A stretch of 30,482 nt of DNA from Bog-532 sp036495425 (GCA_036495425.1 DASXMW010000032.1:1-30482); one strand, 5' to 3'. Numbered from the stretch's first letter, positions 22,249-30,348 are shown. The notes: a model not told the origin generated them from the sequence alone. Program-made: numbers and translations.

Positions 22249-23901
22249 ATGCCGCCCACCCACCAGGTGTTCAACCAGCCACCGCCGCTGACCGGCTACG
22301 ACGTGGCCGACGACCCGGCGTTGCTGGACGGCCTGCGCCACCAGGACGCGGGCTGGGCCGAGGCCGGCCTGCATGACCTGGGCCGCCGGGCCGGCTCCGA
22401 GCAGGTCCAGGACTGGGGCCGGCTGGCCAACGAGCACCCGCCGGTGCTGCGCAGCCACGACCGGTTCGGCCACCGCATCGACGAGGTCGAGTTCCACCCG
22501 GCCTGGCACGAGTTGATGAGGGTCGCGGTCGGCGCGGGCCTGCACGCCGCGCCCTGGGCTACCGGGCGGCCCGGCGCCCACGTGGCCCGCGCGGCCGGGC
22601 TGTACGTGTGGGGCACGGCCGACTTCGGGCACTGCTGCCCGATCTCCATGACCTACGCCAGCGTGCCCACGCTGCGGCAGGCGCCCGAGCTGGCCCGCCG
22701 GTACGAGCCGCTGCTGACCAGCCGGGTCTACGACCCCGGGTCCCGGCCCGCCCTGGGCAAGCAGGGCCTGCTGGCCGGCATGTCCATGACCGAGAAGCAG
22801 GGCGGCTCCGACGTCCGGGCCAACACCACCCGGGCCGTACCGTCGGCCGACGGCAGCTACCGGCTGACCGGCCACAAGTGGTTCACCTCGGCCCCCATGA
22901 ACGACCTGTTCCTGGTGCTGGCCCAGGCCCCGGGCGGCCAGGCCTCAGGGGGACTGTCCTGCTTCCTGCTGCCCCGGGTGCTGCCCGACGGCACCCGCAA
23001 CGCGATGCGGCTGCAGCGGCTCAAGGACAAGCTGGGCAACAGGTCCAACGCCTCGGCCGAGGTCGAGTACGACGACGCCCTGGCCTGGCTGGTGGGGGAG
23101 GAGGGCCGCGGCGTCCCCACCATCATCGAGATGGTCAACCTGACCCGGCTCGACTGCGTGATCGCGGCCGCCTCCCAGCTGCGGCTGGGCGCCAGCCAGG
23201 CCGCGTTCCACACCGCGCACCGGCAGGCGTTCGGGGCCGCCCTGGCCGACCAGCCGCTGATGGCCAACGTGGTGGCCGACCTGGCCGTCGAGGCCGAGGC
23301 GGCCACCACGGTGATGCTGCGGCTGGCCGGGGCCACCGACCGCGCGGCCCGCGGCGACACCGGCGAGGCCGCGTTCCGGCGCATCGCGCTGGCCGTGACC
23401 AAGTACTGGGTGTGCAAGCGGGTCCCGGTCCACGCGGCCGAGGCCCTGGAGTGCTTCGGCGGCAACGGCTACGTGGAGGAGTCCGGCCTGCCCCGGCTGT
23501 ACCGGGAGGCCCCGCTGCAGTCGATCTGGGAGGGCTCCGGCAACGTGGCCGCCCTGGACGCGCTGCGGGCCCTGGCCCGCCAGCCGCAAGCGGCCGAAGC
23601 CTACTTCGCCGAGGTCAGCCAGGCGGCCGGCGCCGATCCGCGGCTGGACCAGGCCGTCCAGCGGCTCAAGGCCGAGCTGTCTGACCCGGCCCAGGCCGAG
23701 CTGAGGGCGCGCCGGGTCGTGGAGCAATTGGCCCTGGTGCTGCAGGCCGCCCTGCTGGTCCGCTACGGCGACCCGGCCGTGGCCGACGCCTTCACCGCCT
23801 CCCGGCTGGCCGGCGACTGGGGCCGCGCGTTCGGCACCCTGCCGCCCGGCGTGGACACCGCCGCCATCCTCAAGCGCGCCACCCCTACGATCGGCTCATG
23901 A
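22249..23901 (+). CDS. aidB: AidB-type acyl-CoA dehydrogenase-family flavoprotein
   Basis: FAD protein of 550 residues; E. coli AidB is 541. The first domain has QPPPLTGYDVADDPALLDGL. MTEKQGGSDVRANTTRA is the AidB signature, followed by GHKWFTSAPMNDLFLVLAQ, GGLSCFLLPR and RLKDKLGNRSNASAEVEYDDA. The C-terminal helices contain CFGGNGYVEESGLPRLYREA and SIWEGSGNV. AidB in E. coli belongs to the adaptive response to DNA alkylation and binds DNA, but its catalytic role is unclear. The start ATG at 22249 is fixed by GGAGGAG at 22236; nine upstream in-frame codons are unlikely to be translated. Its stop overlaps the S51 peptidase start by 4 nt (ATGA). Confidence 0.92.
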   Translation: MPPTHQVFNQPPPLTGYDVADDPALLDGLRHQDAGWAEAGLHDLGRRAGSEQVQDWGRLANEHPPVLRSHDRFGHRIDEVEFHPAWHELMRVAVGAGLHAAPWATGRPGAHVARAAGLYVWGTADFGHCCPISMTYASVPTLRQAPELARRYEPLLTSRVYDPGSRPALGKQGLLAGMSMTEKQGGSDVRANTTRAVPSADGSYRLTGHKWFTSAPMNDLFLVLAQAPGGQASGGLSCFLLPRVLPDGTRNAMRLQRLKDKLGNRSNASAEVEYDDALAWLVGEEGRGVPTIIEMVNLTRLDCVIAAASQLRLGASQAAFHTAHRQAFGAALADQPLMANVVADLAVEAEAATTVMLRLAGATDRAARGDTGEAAFRRIALAVTKYWVCKRVPVHAAEALECFGGNGYVEESGLPRLYREAPLQSIWEGSGNVAALDALRALARQPQAAEAYFAEVSQAAGADPRLDQAVQRLKAELSDPAQAELRARRVVEQLALVLQAALLVRYGDPAVADAFTASRLAGDWGRAFGTLPPGVDTAAILKRATPTIGS

Positions 23902-24632
23902 CCGCCGACACCCCCACCATCCTCGCCACCTCCGGCGGCCTGACCCGCGGCCGCCGGACCCTGTACGGCTTCGGCCCCCTGCTGCACTACGCGATCGAGC
24001 TGTCCGGCGTCTCCGGCCGTCCGCCCCGGGTCGGCTTCGCCGGCACCGCCCTGGGTGACCAGGACTTCTGGACGGCCCAGTTCACCGCGGCCGGCCGGGC
24101 CGCGGGGGTGATCGTGTCGCCGGTCAACGTATTCCCCATGCCCAACGCGGACGACATGGCCGGGCTGGTGCTGGATCAGGACGTGGTGTGGGTCAACGGC
24201 GGCAGCGTGGCCAACCTGCTGGCCCTGTGGCGGCTGCACGGCCTGGACGAGATCTTCCGGCGCGCCTGGGAGTCCGGCGTGGTGCTGGGCGGGGTCTCGG
24301 CCGGCTCGATCTGCTGGCACCTCGGCGGCACCACCGACTCGTTCGGCCCCGACCTGCGCCCGGTCACCAACGGCCTGGGCTTCCTGCCCTACGCCAACGG
24401 CGTGCACTACGACAACGAGGCCCAGCGCCGCCCCAAGTTCCACCAGTACATCGCCGAGGGCATCCTGCCCGGCGGCTACGCCACCGACGACAACACCGGC
24501 CTGGTCTACCGCGGCACCGAACTGGCCGAGGCGGTCGCCGAGGCCCCCGGCAAGGGCGCCTACCACGTGTTCCTGGACGACGGCGAGGTCCGCGAGGAAC
24601 GCCTGCCCACCCGCCTCCTCCCCGGAGCCTGA
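23898..24632 (+). CDS. Peptidase S51 (dipeptidase E-like)
   Basis: Cytoplasmic serine peptidase of 244 residues in the class-I glutamine-amidotransferase fold. The nucleophile elbow is GVSAGSICW with Ser134. WVNGGSVANLL precedes it, and the catalytic His is in NGVHYDNEAQRRPKFHQYI. TDDNTGLVY is also family-typical. E. coli PepE cleaves Asp-X dipeptides; relatives include cyanophycinases and isoaspartyl peptidases, so specificity is open. It overlaps the AidB stop by 4 nt and is the last tightly coupled gene of the series starting at 19905. Confidence 0.9.
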   Translation: MTADTPTILATSGGLTRGRRTLYGFGPLLHYAIELSGVSGRPPRVGFAGTALGDQDFWTAQFTAAGRAAGVIVSPVNVFPMPNADDMAGLVLDQDVVWVNGGSVANLLALWRLHGLDEIFRRAWESGVVLGGVSAGSICWHLGGTTDSFGPDLRPVTNGLGFLPYANGVHYDNEAQRRPKFHQYIAEGILPGGYATDDNTGLVYRGTELAEAVAEAPGKGAYHVFLDDGEVREERLPTRLLPGA

Positions 24633-24681
24633 CCCCGCCGCCGCCCCTCGCGTCACCGTCCGCCGTCGACCCCACCTTCAA

Positions 24682-24687
24682 TAGAGT
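24682..24687 (+). promoter_or_regulatory. -10 element of a leaderless promoter for the SDR gene
   Basis: TAGAGT followed by 7 nt and the GTG at 24695. This places the transcription start on the start codon. No -35 consensus is seen. Confidence 0.45.
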
Positions 24688-24694
24688 GGGGCGG

Positions 24695-25447
24695 GTGACT
24701 GGGCGAGCAGTGTTGATCACCGGGGCGTCGCGGGGCATCGGCCAGGCCATCGCGCTGGCGTTCGCGGCGCAGGGCGACCACGTGGCCGTGCACCACCGCG
24801 ACTCGGCCGACAAGGCCGGCGCCGTGCTGGCCGAGCTGACCGGCGGCGGCCACCTGACCGTGCAGGCCGACCTGACCGACCCGGTCCAGGCCCGGCGCAT
24901 GGTGAACGAGGCCGCCGTCGGCCTCGGCGGCTTGGACGTGCTGGTCAACAACGCCGGCATCTACGTCACCCACCCCATCACCGAGGTGTCCTACGAGGAC
25001 TGGCAGGCCGCCTGGCAGCGGACCCTGGCCGTCAACCTGACCGGCCCGGCCAACGTCACCTGGTGCGCCGTCCAGCACATGATCCCGACCGGCGGCGGCC
25101 GCATCGTCAACGTCTCCTCGCGCGGCGCGTTCCGCGGCGAGCCCGGCCAGCCCGCCTACGGTGCCAGCAAGGGCGGCCTGAACAGCTTCGGCCAGTCCCT
25201 GGCCATCGCCCTGGCCCCGCACGGCATCACGGTCACCACGGTCGCGCCCGGCTTCGTGGACACCGAGATGGCCACCGGGCGGGTCCACGGCCCGGACGGC
25301 GACGAGGTGCGGGCCCAGAGCCCGTTCAACCGGATAGCACAGCCCGGCGAGATTGCCGCCGCCGTGGTCTACCTGGCCTCACCCGAGGCCGAGTGGGCCA
25401 GCGGCACGATCGTCGACCTCAACGGGGCGTCCTATTTGCGCCCGTGA
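24695..25447 (+). CDS. Short-chain dehydrogenase/reductase
   Basis: Classical SDR of 250 residues, NAD(P)H-dependent oxidoreductase acting on ketones or alcohols. The cofactor motif TGASRGIGQAI is at residues 9-19. NNAGIYVTHPITEVSYEDW, the catalytic Ser in IVNVSSRGAF, and YGASKGG (Tyr and Lys) are all intact. The C-terminus has PGFVDTEM and SGTIVDLNG. HRD after the second beta strand suggests possible NADP preference, without certainty. The start is GTG at 24695; the TAGAGT and 7-nt spacing support a leaderless transcript separate from the operon, although the gap from the peptidase gene is only 62 nt. FabG-like activity is possible. Confidence 0.92.
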   Translation: MTGRAVLITGASRGIGQAIALAFAAQGDHVAVHHRDSADKAGAVLAELTGGGHLTVQADLTDPVQARRMVNEAAVGLGGLDVLVNNAGIYVTHPITEVSYEDWQAAWQRTLAVNLTGPANVTWCAVQHMIPTGGGRIVNVSSRGAFRGEPGQPAYGASKGGLNSFGQSLAIALAPHGITVTTVAPGFVDTEMATGRVHGPDGDEVRAQSPFNRIAQPGEIAAAVVYLASPEAEWASGTIVDLNGASYLRP

Positions 25448-25465
25448 TGGATCCGCTCCGATAAT
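25436..25465 (+). promoter_or_regulatory. Possible promoter for the SGNH hydrolase gene
   Basis: TTGCGC (25436-25441), an 18-nt spacer and GATAAT (25460-25465). The -35 lies in the end of the SDR gene. The expected leader is about 70 nt before the ATG at 25540. Confidence 0.4.
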
Positions 25466-25539
25466 CTCAGCGGGAACTGCCGCGGGGGCTGCCACGTTTG
25501 GCTGGTGCCGCCGTCACGTCGCCAGGAGGACCCAGCCGA

Positions 25540-26817
25540 ATGTTCAGGCCCGGCCGTGTGCTGCGGTACATCGCTCTCGCGCTGGCCGCGACCGCCCTGG
25601 CCATCGGCGCGGTGGTGGGCCTGGCCCCGAAGCCGCCCACGGTCGCCTCGGCCAGCAGCTCGGGCTGGGTGGAGACCTGGGCCGCCGCCCCCACCGACCC
25701 GGCCCACATGACCGCCAACCGGGCCAACGACGGGTTCCGTGACCAGACCATTCGCAACATCATCTTCACCAGCGTCGGCGGTCAGCAGGTCCGCATCCGG
25801 CTCAGCAACCTGTACGGGAAGCGGCCCCTGCGCATCGCCGCGGCCAGCGTGGGCGCGGTGGCCAGCGACGGCAACCTGAGCACCTCGGCCTACCCGGTCA
25901 CGTTCGGCGGCAGCCGGTCGGTGACGATCCCGGCCGGGGAGGAGATGGTCAGCGACGCGGTGCCCATGACCGTGGAACCGCTGCAGGACCTGGCCGTCAG
26001 CATCTACGTCCCGCAGGCCACCGGGTCCGCCACGTATCACTACTTCGCCATGCAGACCAACTACCTGGCCACCGGCGACCACGTCGGGGACGCCGGCGAC
26101 CAGGCCTTCACCACCCGGGACTCGTCCTGGTACTTCCTGGACGGGGTCGAGGTGCTCGGCGCCGACAAGAAGGCCGGCACCGTGGTGGCCCTGGGCGACT
26201 CGATCACCGACGGCATCGGCTCCACCTCCGGCCTCAACGACCGCTGGCCCAACTTCCTGGCCCGGCGGCTGCTCGCCAGGTACGGCAACCGGGCCCCGGG
26301 CGTGGTGGACGAGGGCATCGGCGGCAACCGGGTGCTGAACCCGTCGGCCTGTTACGGGCCCAGCGCGGTGGCCCGGTTCAACCGGGACGTGCTCGACCAG
26401 CCCGGCGTGCGCGCGGTGATCGTGCTCGAGGGCATCAACGACATCGGCTACAGCCTGGCCGCCGACATCGGTTGTGAGGCCCCCAACACCAACGTCAGCG
26501 GGGCCGAGATCATCGGCGGGTTCAAGAAGATGATCGCCATGGCCCACGCGCACGGCATCAAGATCATCGGGGCCACGCTGACCCCGTACCAGAGCGCCTG
26601 GTTCTGGACCCGGGAAGGCCAGGCCAAGTGGGCCGCCGTCAACCGCTGGATCCGGACCAGCCACGCCTTCGACGGGGTGGCCGACTTCGATCGCGCGGTG
26701 TCCGACCCCCTGCACCCGAACGACATGAACCCGCTCTACACCAGCGACGGACTGCACGGCAGCGACCTCGGCTACCAGCTGATGGCCGACACGATCAACC
26801 TCAGCCTGCTGCGGTAG
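25540..26817 (+). CDS. Secreted SGNH/GDSL-family hydrolase
   Basis: Extracellular esterase/lipase-type hydrolase of 425 residues. The signal peptide has an Arg-containing start (MFRPGRVLRY) and hydrophobic core (IALALAATALAIGAVVGLA), with cleavage near VASAS. An N-terminal beta-rich domain (about 43-205) with WVETWAAAP and VRIRLSNLYG precedes the SGNH domain. Catalytic Ser221 is in ALGDSITDG, the Gly and Asn blocks are in GIGGN and EGINDIG, and Asp403/His406 are in DGLHGS. This architecture is common in actinobacterial lipases and polysaccharide deacetylases of the GDSL type; the substrate is not predictable. The start ATG at 25540 is fixed by AGGAGGA at 25524-25530. Confidence 0.93.
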   Translation: MFRPGRVLRYIALALAATALAIGAVVGLAPKPPTVASASSSGWVETWAAAPTDPAHMTANRANDGFRDQTIRNIIFTSVGGQQVRIRLSNLYGKRPLRIAAASVGAVASDGNLSTSAYPVTFGGSRSVTIPAGEEMVSDAVPMTVEPLQDLAVSIYVPQATGSATYHYFAMQTNYLATGDHVGDAGDQAFTTRDSSWYFLDGVEVLGADKKAGTVVALGDSITDGIGSTSGLNDRWPNFLARRLLARYGNRAPGVVDEGIGGNRVLNPSACYGPSAVARFNRDVLDQPGVRAVIVLEGINDIGYSLAADIGCEAPNTNVSGAEIIGGFKKMIAMAHAHGIKIIGATLTPYQSAWFWTREGQAKWAAVNRWIRTSHAFDGVADFDRAVSDPLHPNDMNPLYTSDGLHGSDLGYQLMADTINLSLLR

Positions 26818-26829
26818 CGCCCGTTTCGA

Positions 26830-26835
26830 TAGCGT
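26830..26835 (+). promoter_or_regulatory. -10 element of a leaderless promoter for the LLM gene
   Basis: TAGCGT followed by 7 nt and the ATG at 26843, the same geometry as at 24682 and 8070 (minus). No Shine-Dalgarno sequence is present. Confidence 0.45.
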
Positions 26836-26842
26836 TGGTGGC

Positions 26843-27730
26843 ATGCGGATCGGAGTGGTCTTCCCCCAGACCGAATTGGGCGCCGACGTGGGCGCGGTCC
26901 GCGCCTACGGCCAGGGCGTGGACTCGCTCGGCTTCACCCACGTGCTGGCCTACGACCACGTGGTCGGGGCCGACCCGGCCGCCTACCCGGGCTGGGACGG
27001 CCCGTACGACCTGCACACCACGTTCCACGAGCCGTTCGTCATGTTCGGCTACCTGGCCGCGCTGACCTCGCTGGAGTTCGTCACCGGCATCATCATCGCG
27101 CCCCAGCGCCAGACCGCCCTGCTGGCCAAGCAGGCCGCCGAGGTCGACCTGATGGCCTCGGGCCGATTCCGGCTCGGCCTCGGCATCGGCTGGAACCGGG
27201 TCGAGTACGAGGCCCTGGGCCAGGAGTTCCGCACCCGCGGCCGCCGCCTGGACGAGCAGATCGGCCTGCTGCGCCAGCTGTGGACCGAGCAGTCGGTGAC
27301 CTTCGACGGCACCTTCGACCACATCAAGGGGGCGGGCCTGGCCCCGCGGCCGGTCCAGCGGCCGATCCCGCTCTGGCTCGGTGCCCAGTCCCCGGTGGCC
27401 TACCGCCGGGTCGGCCGGACCGCCGACGGCTGGTTCCCGCAGATCTCACCCGGTCCCGAGCTGACCGAGGCCCAGTCCATCATCGCCGCCGCCGCCACCG
27501 AGGCCGGCCGCGACCCGGCCACCATCGGCATGGACGGCCGCGTCACCTGGCGTGGCGACATCGACCTGCTGGCCGACCGCCTCAGTCAGTGGCAGCAGAT
27601 CGGCGCCACCCACGTCTCGGTCAACACCATGCGCGCCGGCCTCGGCACCGTCGACGAGCACCTCAGTGCCCTCGAAACCATCGCCGGCGTCGTAAAGAGC
27701 AGTGCTGGCCTTGGGGGCCAAGCCCCCTAG
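26843..27730 (+). CDS. LLM-class F420-dependent oxidoreductase
   Basis: Bacterial-luciferase-like TIM-barrel oxidoreductase of 295 residues, most similar to the F420-dependent group. The start MRIGVVFPQTELGAD, THVLAYDHVVG, TGIIIAPQRQTALLAKQAAEVDLMASGRFRLGLGIGWN, the REF segment FRTRGRRLDEQIGLLRQLW and PIPLWLGAQSP are family hallmarks. F420 use rather than FMN is inferred from similarity. It probably starts a leaderless transcript at 26843. The last six codons before TAG (GLGGQAP region) lie inside a structured repeat element at 27711, suggesting the natural C-terminus was extended by that element. Confidence 0.92.
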   Translation: MRIGVVFPQTELGADVGAVRAYGQGVDSLGFTHVLAYDHVVGADPAAYPGWDGPYDLHTTFHEPFVMFGYLAALTSLEFVTGIIIAPQRQTALLAKQAAEVDLMASGRFRLGLGIGWNRVEYEALGQEFRTRGRRLDEQIGLLRQLWTEQSVTFDGTFDHIKGAGLAPRPVQRPIPLWLGAQSPVAYRRVGRTADGWFPQISPGPELTEAQSIIAAAATEAGRDPATIGMDGRVTWRGDIDLLADRLSQWQQIGATHVSVNTMRAGLGTVDEHLSALETIAGVVKSSAGLGGQAP

Positions 27731-27774
27731 ACCCCCAACGCGGGCTGCGCCCGCGTAGCCCAGGGGGCCCCCAA
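27711..27774. repeat. REP-like structured element overlapping the LLM stop codon
   Basis: Outer arms TTGGGGGCC (27711-27719) and GGCCCCCAA (27766-27774) are perfect inverted repeats. Inside are a perfect 8-bp hairpin, ACGCGGGC/GCCCGCGT (27738-27756), and a GGGGG/CCCCC hairpin at 27713-27726. The element includes the last LLM codons and its TAG. The nested shape suggests a mobile intergenic repeat or a strong terminator. Confidence 0.65.
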
Positions 27775-27796
27775 ACTTCCCTCTGACTGGCCGAAC

Positions 27797-27825
27797 CGGT
27801 TGGGGCGTCAGCGACACCCCAACCG
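27797..27825. terminator. 13-bp hairpin terminator downstream of the alcohol dehydrogenase
   Basis: CGGTTGGGGCGTC (27797-27809) and GACACCCCAACCG (27813-27825) pair with one mismatch around a 3-nt loop. It lies 8 nt past the stop of the minus-strand dehydrogenase, between convergent genes. Confidence 0.7.
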
Positions 27826-27833
27826 AAGCCACC

Positions 27834-28946
27834 TCAGCTTTCGTATACGATTACTCCGCGGATGTTCTTGCCGTCGCGCAGGTCCTGGTAGCCCTCGTTC
27901 ACCTGGTCCAGCGTGTACCGGGTGGTGACCAGCTCGTCCAGCTTGAGCTGGCCCGCGTCGTACAGCCGGAGCAGCTTGACGATGTCGTACTGCGGGTTGG
28001 CCGAGCCGAACAGCGTGCCCTTGATCGTCTTCTCGAACAGGGTCATGATGCCGCCGGACACGTGCACGGTCAGCTTCTCCGGGTTGGCCAGGCCGGTGAT
28101 GACCACCGTGCCGCCCTTGCCGATCACGTTGAAGGCGTCGGTCACGACGTCCTCCTCGACCGTGCCCACCGTGACCAGGGCCTGGTCGGCCATCTGGCCC
28201 CAGGTCAGCTCGCCGACCTTCTCGGCGGCCTCGGCCGCCGACGCGAACGCGTGCGTGGCCCCCAGCTTGAGCGCGGTCTCCCGCTTGAACGCCAGCGGGT
28301 CGACCGCGATCACGTTCTTGGCCCCGGCCGCGGCCGCGCCCTGCACGGCGTTGATGCCGATGCCGCCGATGCCGTAGACCACCGTGGTGTCCCCGGCCCG
28401 GACGCCGCCCGCGTAGTTGGCCGTGGCCCACCCGGTGGGTACGCCGCAGCCGACCAGCACCGCGGTCTCCAGCGGCAGCCAGTCGTCGACCTTGATCACC
28501 GAGTGCTCGGAGATCGTGGCCCGCTCGGAGAACGTGCCCAGCATGCACATGCCGCCGATGTCCTCACCGCCGGAGTGGAACCGGAAGGTGGTGTCCGGCA
28601 GGTGGCCCTGCAGGATCGTGGCCCCCATGTCGCACAGGTTCTGCCGCCCGGTCGAGCAGTACCGGCAGACCCCGCAGTTGGGGATGAAGCTGCACACCAC
28701 GTGGTCGCCCGGCTTGACCTTGGTCACCCCGGGCCCGACTTCCTCGATGATGCCGGCTCCTTCGTGCCCGCCCACGATCGGGAACCGGGGCACCAGGTCC
28801 CCGTCGATCAGGTGCAGGTCGGAGTGGCACAGGCCAGCGGCGACGAACCTGATCAGGACCTCATTCTCGCGCGGTCCGTCCAGGTCGACCTCGATGACTT
28901 CGAACGGCTTGTGCGCGTCGCGCAGAACGGCGGCTCTGGTCTTCAT
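27834..28946 (-). CDS. NDMA-type (mycofactocin-associated) zinc alcohol dehydrogenase
   Basis: Medium-chain zinc dehydrogenase of 370 residues. Catalytic zinc ligands are Cys40 (GLCHSDLH) and His61/Glu62 (GGHEGAG), with a further Cys in VGCGVPTGW. The structural zinc uses Cys91, 94, 97 and 105 (CGVCRYCSTGRQNLC). The Rossmann motif is YGIGGIGINAVQG. The start MKTRAAVLRDAHKPFEVIEVDLD, DTTFRFHSGGEDIGGMCMLG and the C-terminal NIRGVIVYE match the group of alcohol dehydrogenases that hold tightly bound NAD(H) and pass electrons to NDMA or mycofactocin. ATG at 28946 follows GAGGAGGA. No mycofactocin genes are in the window. Confidence 0.92.
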   Translation of the reverse strand: MKTRAAVLRDAHKPFEVIEVDLDGPRENEVLIRFVAAGLCHSDLHLIDGDLVPRFPIVGGHEGAGIIEEVGPGVTKVKPGDHVVCSFIPNCGVCRYCSTGRQNLCDMGATILQGHLPDTTFRFHSGGEDIGGMCMLGTFSERATISEHSVIKVDDWLPLETAVLVGCGVPTGWATANYAGGVRAGDTTVVYGIGGIGINAVQGAAAAGAKNVIAVDPLAFKRETALKLGATHAFASAAEAAEKVGELTWGQMADQALVTVGTVEEDVVTDAFNVIGKGGTVVITGLANPEKLTVHVSGGIMTLFEKTIKGTLFGSANPQYDIVKLLRLYDAGQLKLDELVTTRYTLDQVNEGYQDLRDGKNIRGVIVYES

Positions 28947-29050
28947 CGCTTCCTCCTCGAAGCACCGGGCGGCACCAGTTTTAGAACGTGACTCGGGCAC
29001 CAGCTTCGAACGCCCCGTCCCCGATGTCCAGAGCCAGCCCGCTCACGATG

Positions 29051-29094
29051 CCGGGAGCGGCCCGTCCCCGACGCCGGGGCGGGCCGCGTCCCGG
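29051..29094 (-). terminator. Long hairpin terminator after the serine protease
   Basis: CCGGGA, GCGGCCCG and CCCC pair with GGGG, CGGGCCGC and TCCCGG, with single-base bulges and a 6-nt loop. The right arm ends at 29094, directly against the protease stop codon on the minus strand. Confidence 0.65.
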
Positions 29095-30168
29095 TCAGAG
29101 GTGCCGCAGCTCGGCCTGCAGGAACAGCCGCAGAATTGACCAGCTGTAGTAGGGGCTGAACGACTGCCAGGCGTAGTCCCCGCCGGTCTCGTAGCCACCG
29201 ATCTCCCCGACCACGGTCCCGGTGCCGGTCCTCGGGTTGAAGTGCGTGATCCACGGGCCGCCGCTGGTGCCATCCTGGTAGTTGTTGCAGTAGAACTCGA
29301 TCTGCGTCGGCTCGAACTTCAGGCTCCGCGTCGCGCACTTGATCGGCCGATCATCGGTGTTGTTGTACCCGATCGGGGTGATGGGCTGCGAGTAAGGAGT
29401 GTTGATCCCCAGCCGCAGCCCCCCGGTCACCAGCTGAATCGGCTTGTGCACCCCGGGCGGCGGCGTCACGGCCAGGAACGCGAAGTCGACGTCCGGGTCC
29501 CGCGACTGCTTCCACGCCGGCGCGACCGTGATCGTCTTGACCGGCCAGGCCCCGTACGGGCTGACCCCCTCATGCCAGTTGGGCACGTAGACCACGTTGC
29601 TCTCGTAGCCGTTCTTGTCGTAGACGCAGTGCGCCGCGGTCAGCACCAGATCCAGGGTCGCGCTGTCGACCACACTGGCCGTGCAGAAGTGCTCCTGCGT
29701 CCCGGTGGTGAAGAACAACGCCCCCACCGTCGGCACCCCGTTGAAGTACACGGAATCCGGCGTCCCCGGCGGCGGAGACGGATCCGCCTGCGGAGCCGCC
29801 GCCGCACTTGCCGTCCCCGCCGCCGTCGCGCTCCGCATCCGCGCCGCCGTCCAGAACCCACTGGCCGCCGCCTGCGCCCCCGCCCCCACCGAATGCACCG
29901 CCGGCTGCGCCCCGGCCCCGACCGAATGCACGGTCGCCTGCGCCCCCGCCCCGGTCACCGAGGCCGCCCGCGCCGACGTCGCCGCCCCCGCCGTCCCGCC
30001 CGCCGCCGCCAGGCCGCCCGCCACGGTCAGCGCTGCCACCCCGGTCGCCGCCCAGACCCGAGCCCGCCGGCCTACTCTCGTCACTCCCGCCGCCCCGGTC
30101 CCGCCGGCCCCGCCAACCTCCCGCGCCACTCCCGCAACTTCGCTCTCTGCGCTTCCCACAGCCCTCAT
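29095..30168 (-). CDS. Secreted trypsin-like serine protease
   Basis: Chymotrypsin-fold extracellular protease of 357 residues. The N-terminus is charged and has a hydrophobic segment (VWAATGVAALTVAGGLAAAGG, about 39-59) fitting a signal peptide. A low-complexity Ala/Gly/Val pro-region with an 11-residue repeat (about 72-100) follows. The triad is His in LVLTAAHCVYD, Asp in SRDPDVDFAFL and Ser in DGTSGGPW. Cys pairs (FCTASVV with AAHC, CATRS with YCNN) suit disulfides. The Ser loop and GEIGGY stretch resemble trypsin-like peptidases of glutamyl-endopeptidase or V8-like type. ATG at 30168 has AGGGAG 6 nt upstream. Confidence 0.9.
   Translation of the reverse strand: MRAVGSAESEVAGVAREVGGAGGTGAAGVTRVGRRARVWAATGVAALTVAGGLAAAGGTAGAATSARAASVTGAGAQATVHSVGAGAQPAVHSVGAGAQAAASGFWTAARMRSATAAGTASAAAAPQADPSPPPGTPDSVYFNGVPTVGALFFTTGTQEHFCTASVVDSATLDLVLTAAHCVYDKNGYESNVVYVPNWHEGVSPYGAWPVKTITVAPAWKQSRDPDVDFAFLAVTPPPGVHKPIQLVTGGLRLGINTPYSQPITPIGYNNTDDRPIKCATRSLKFEPTQIEFYCNNYQDGTSGGPWITHFNPRTGTGTVVGEIGGYETGGDYAWQSFSPYYSWSILRLFLQAELRHL
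29870..29960 (-). repeat. 33-bp in-frame tandem repeat in the protease pro-region
   Basis: Two full 33-bp units (29870-29902, 29903-29935) and a partial third encode VHSVGAGAQ-containing 11-residue repeats in the segment between signal peptide and catalytic domain. Confidence 0.8.
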
Positions 30169-30227
30169 ACCGTGCTCCCTGGTGTGATTCAGGAGGAAAG
30201 AGTTCTTTCCGGGTCAGATCAGGTACG

Positions 30228-30256
30228 ACACTGTTCGCCCCCCAAGGACCTGTCAA
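30228..30256 (-). promoter_or_regulatory. Promoter of the serine protease gene
   Basis: On the minus strand a perfect TTGACA (30256-30251), a 17-nt spacer and CAGTGT (30233-30228). The leader of about 55 nt contains GGAAAG/CTTTCC (30195-30210), a 6-bp stem with 4-nt loop. Confidence 0.55.
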
Positions 30257-30348
30257 GAGGATCCGCAGGTCGAACCTGGCCCGCCCGCCACACCGCCCGC
30301 CGCGGATCAGCGCTGGTGAGCCGCGGTCGCTATCCCGGCCGCCCCATT

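Noticed and set aside
25432..26844. A 470-codon minus-strand open frame opposite the SGNH hydrolase
   Set aside because: The plus strand has an intact signal peptide, ribosome site and SGNH motifs. The antisense product has no recognisable domain.
28982..28993. TAGAACGTGACT upstream of the NDMA-type dehydrogenase as a KstR-like site
   Set aside because: Only one half-site (TnnAAC) is present; the other half reads GAC in place of GTT, so the palindrome is broken.
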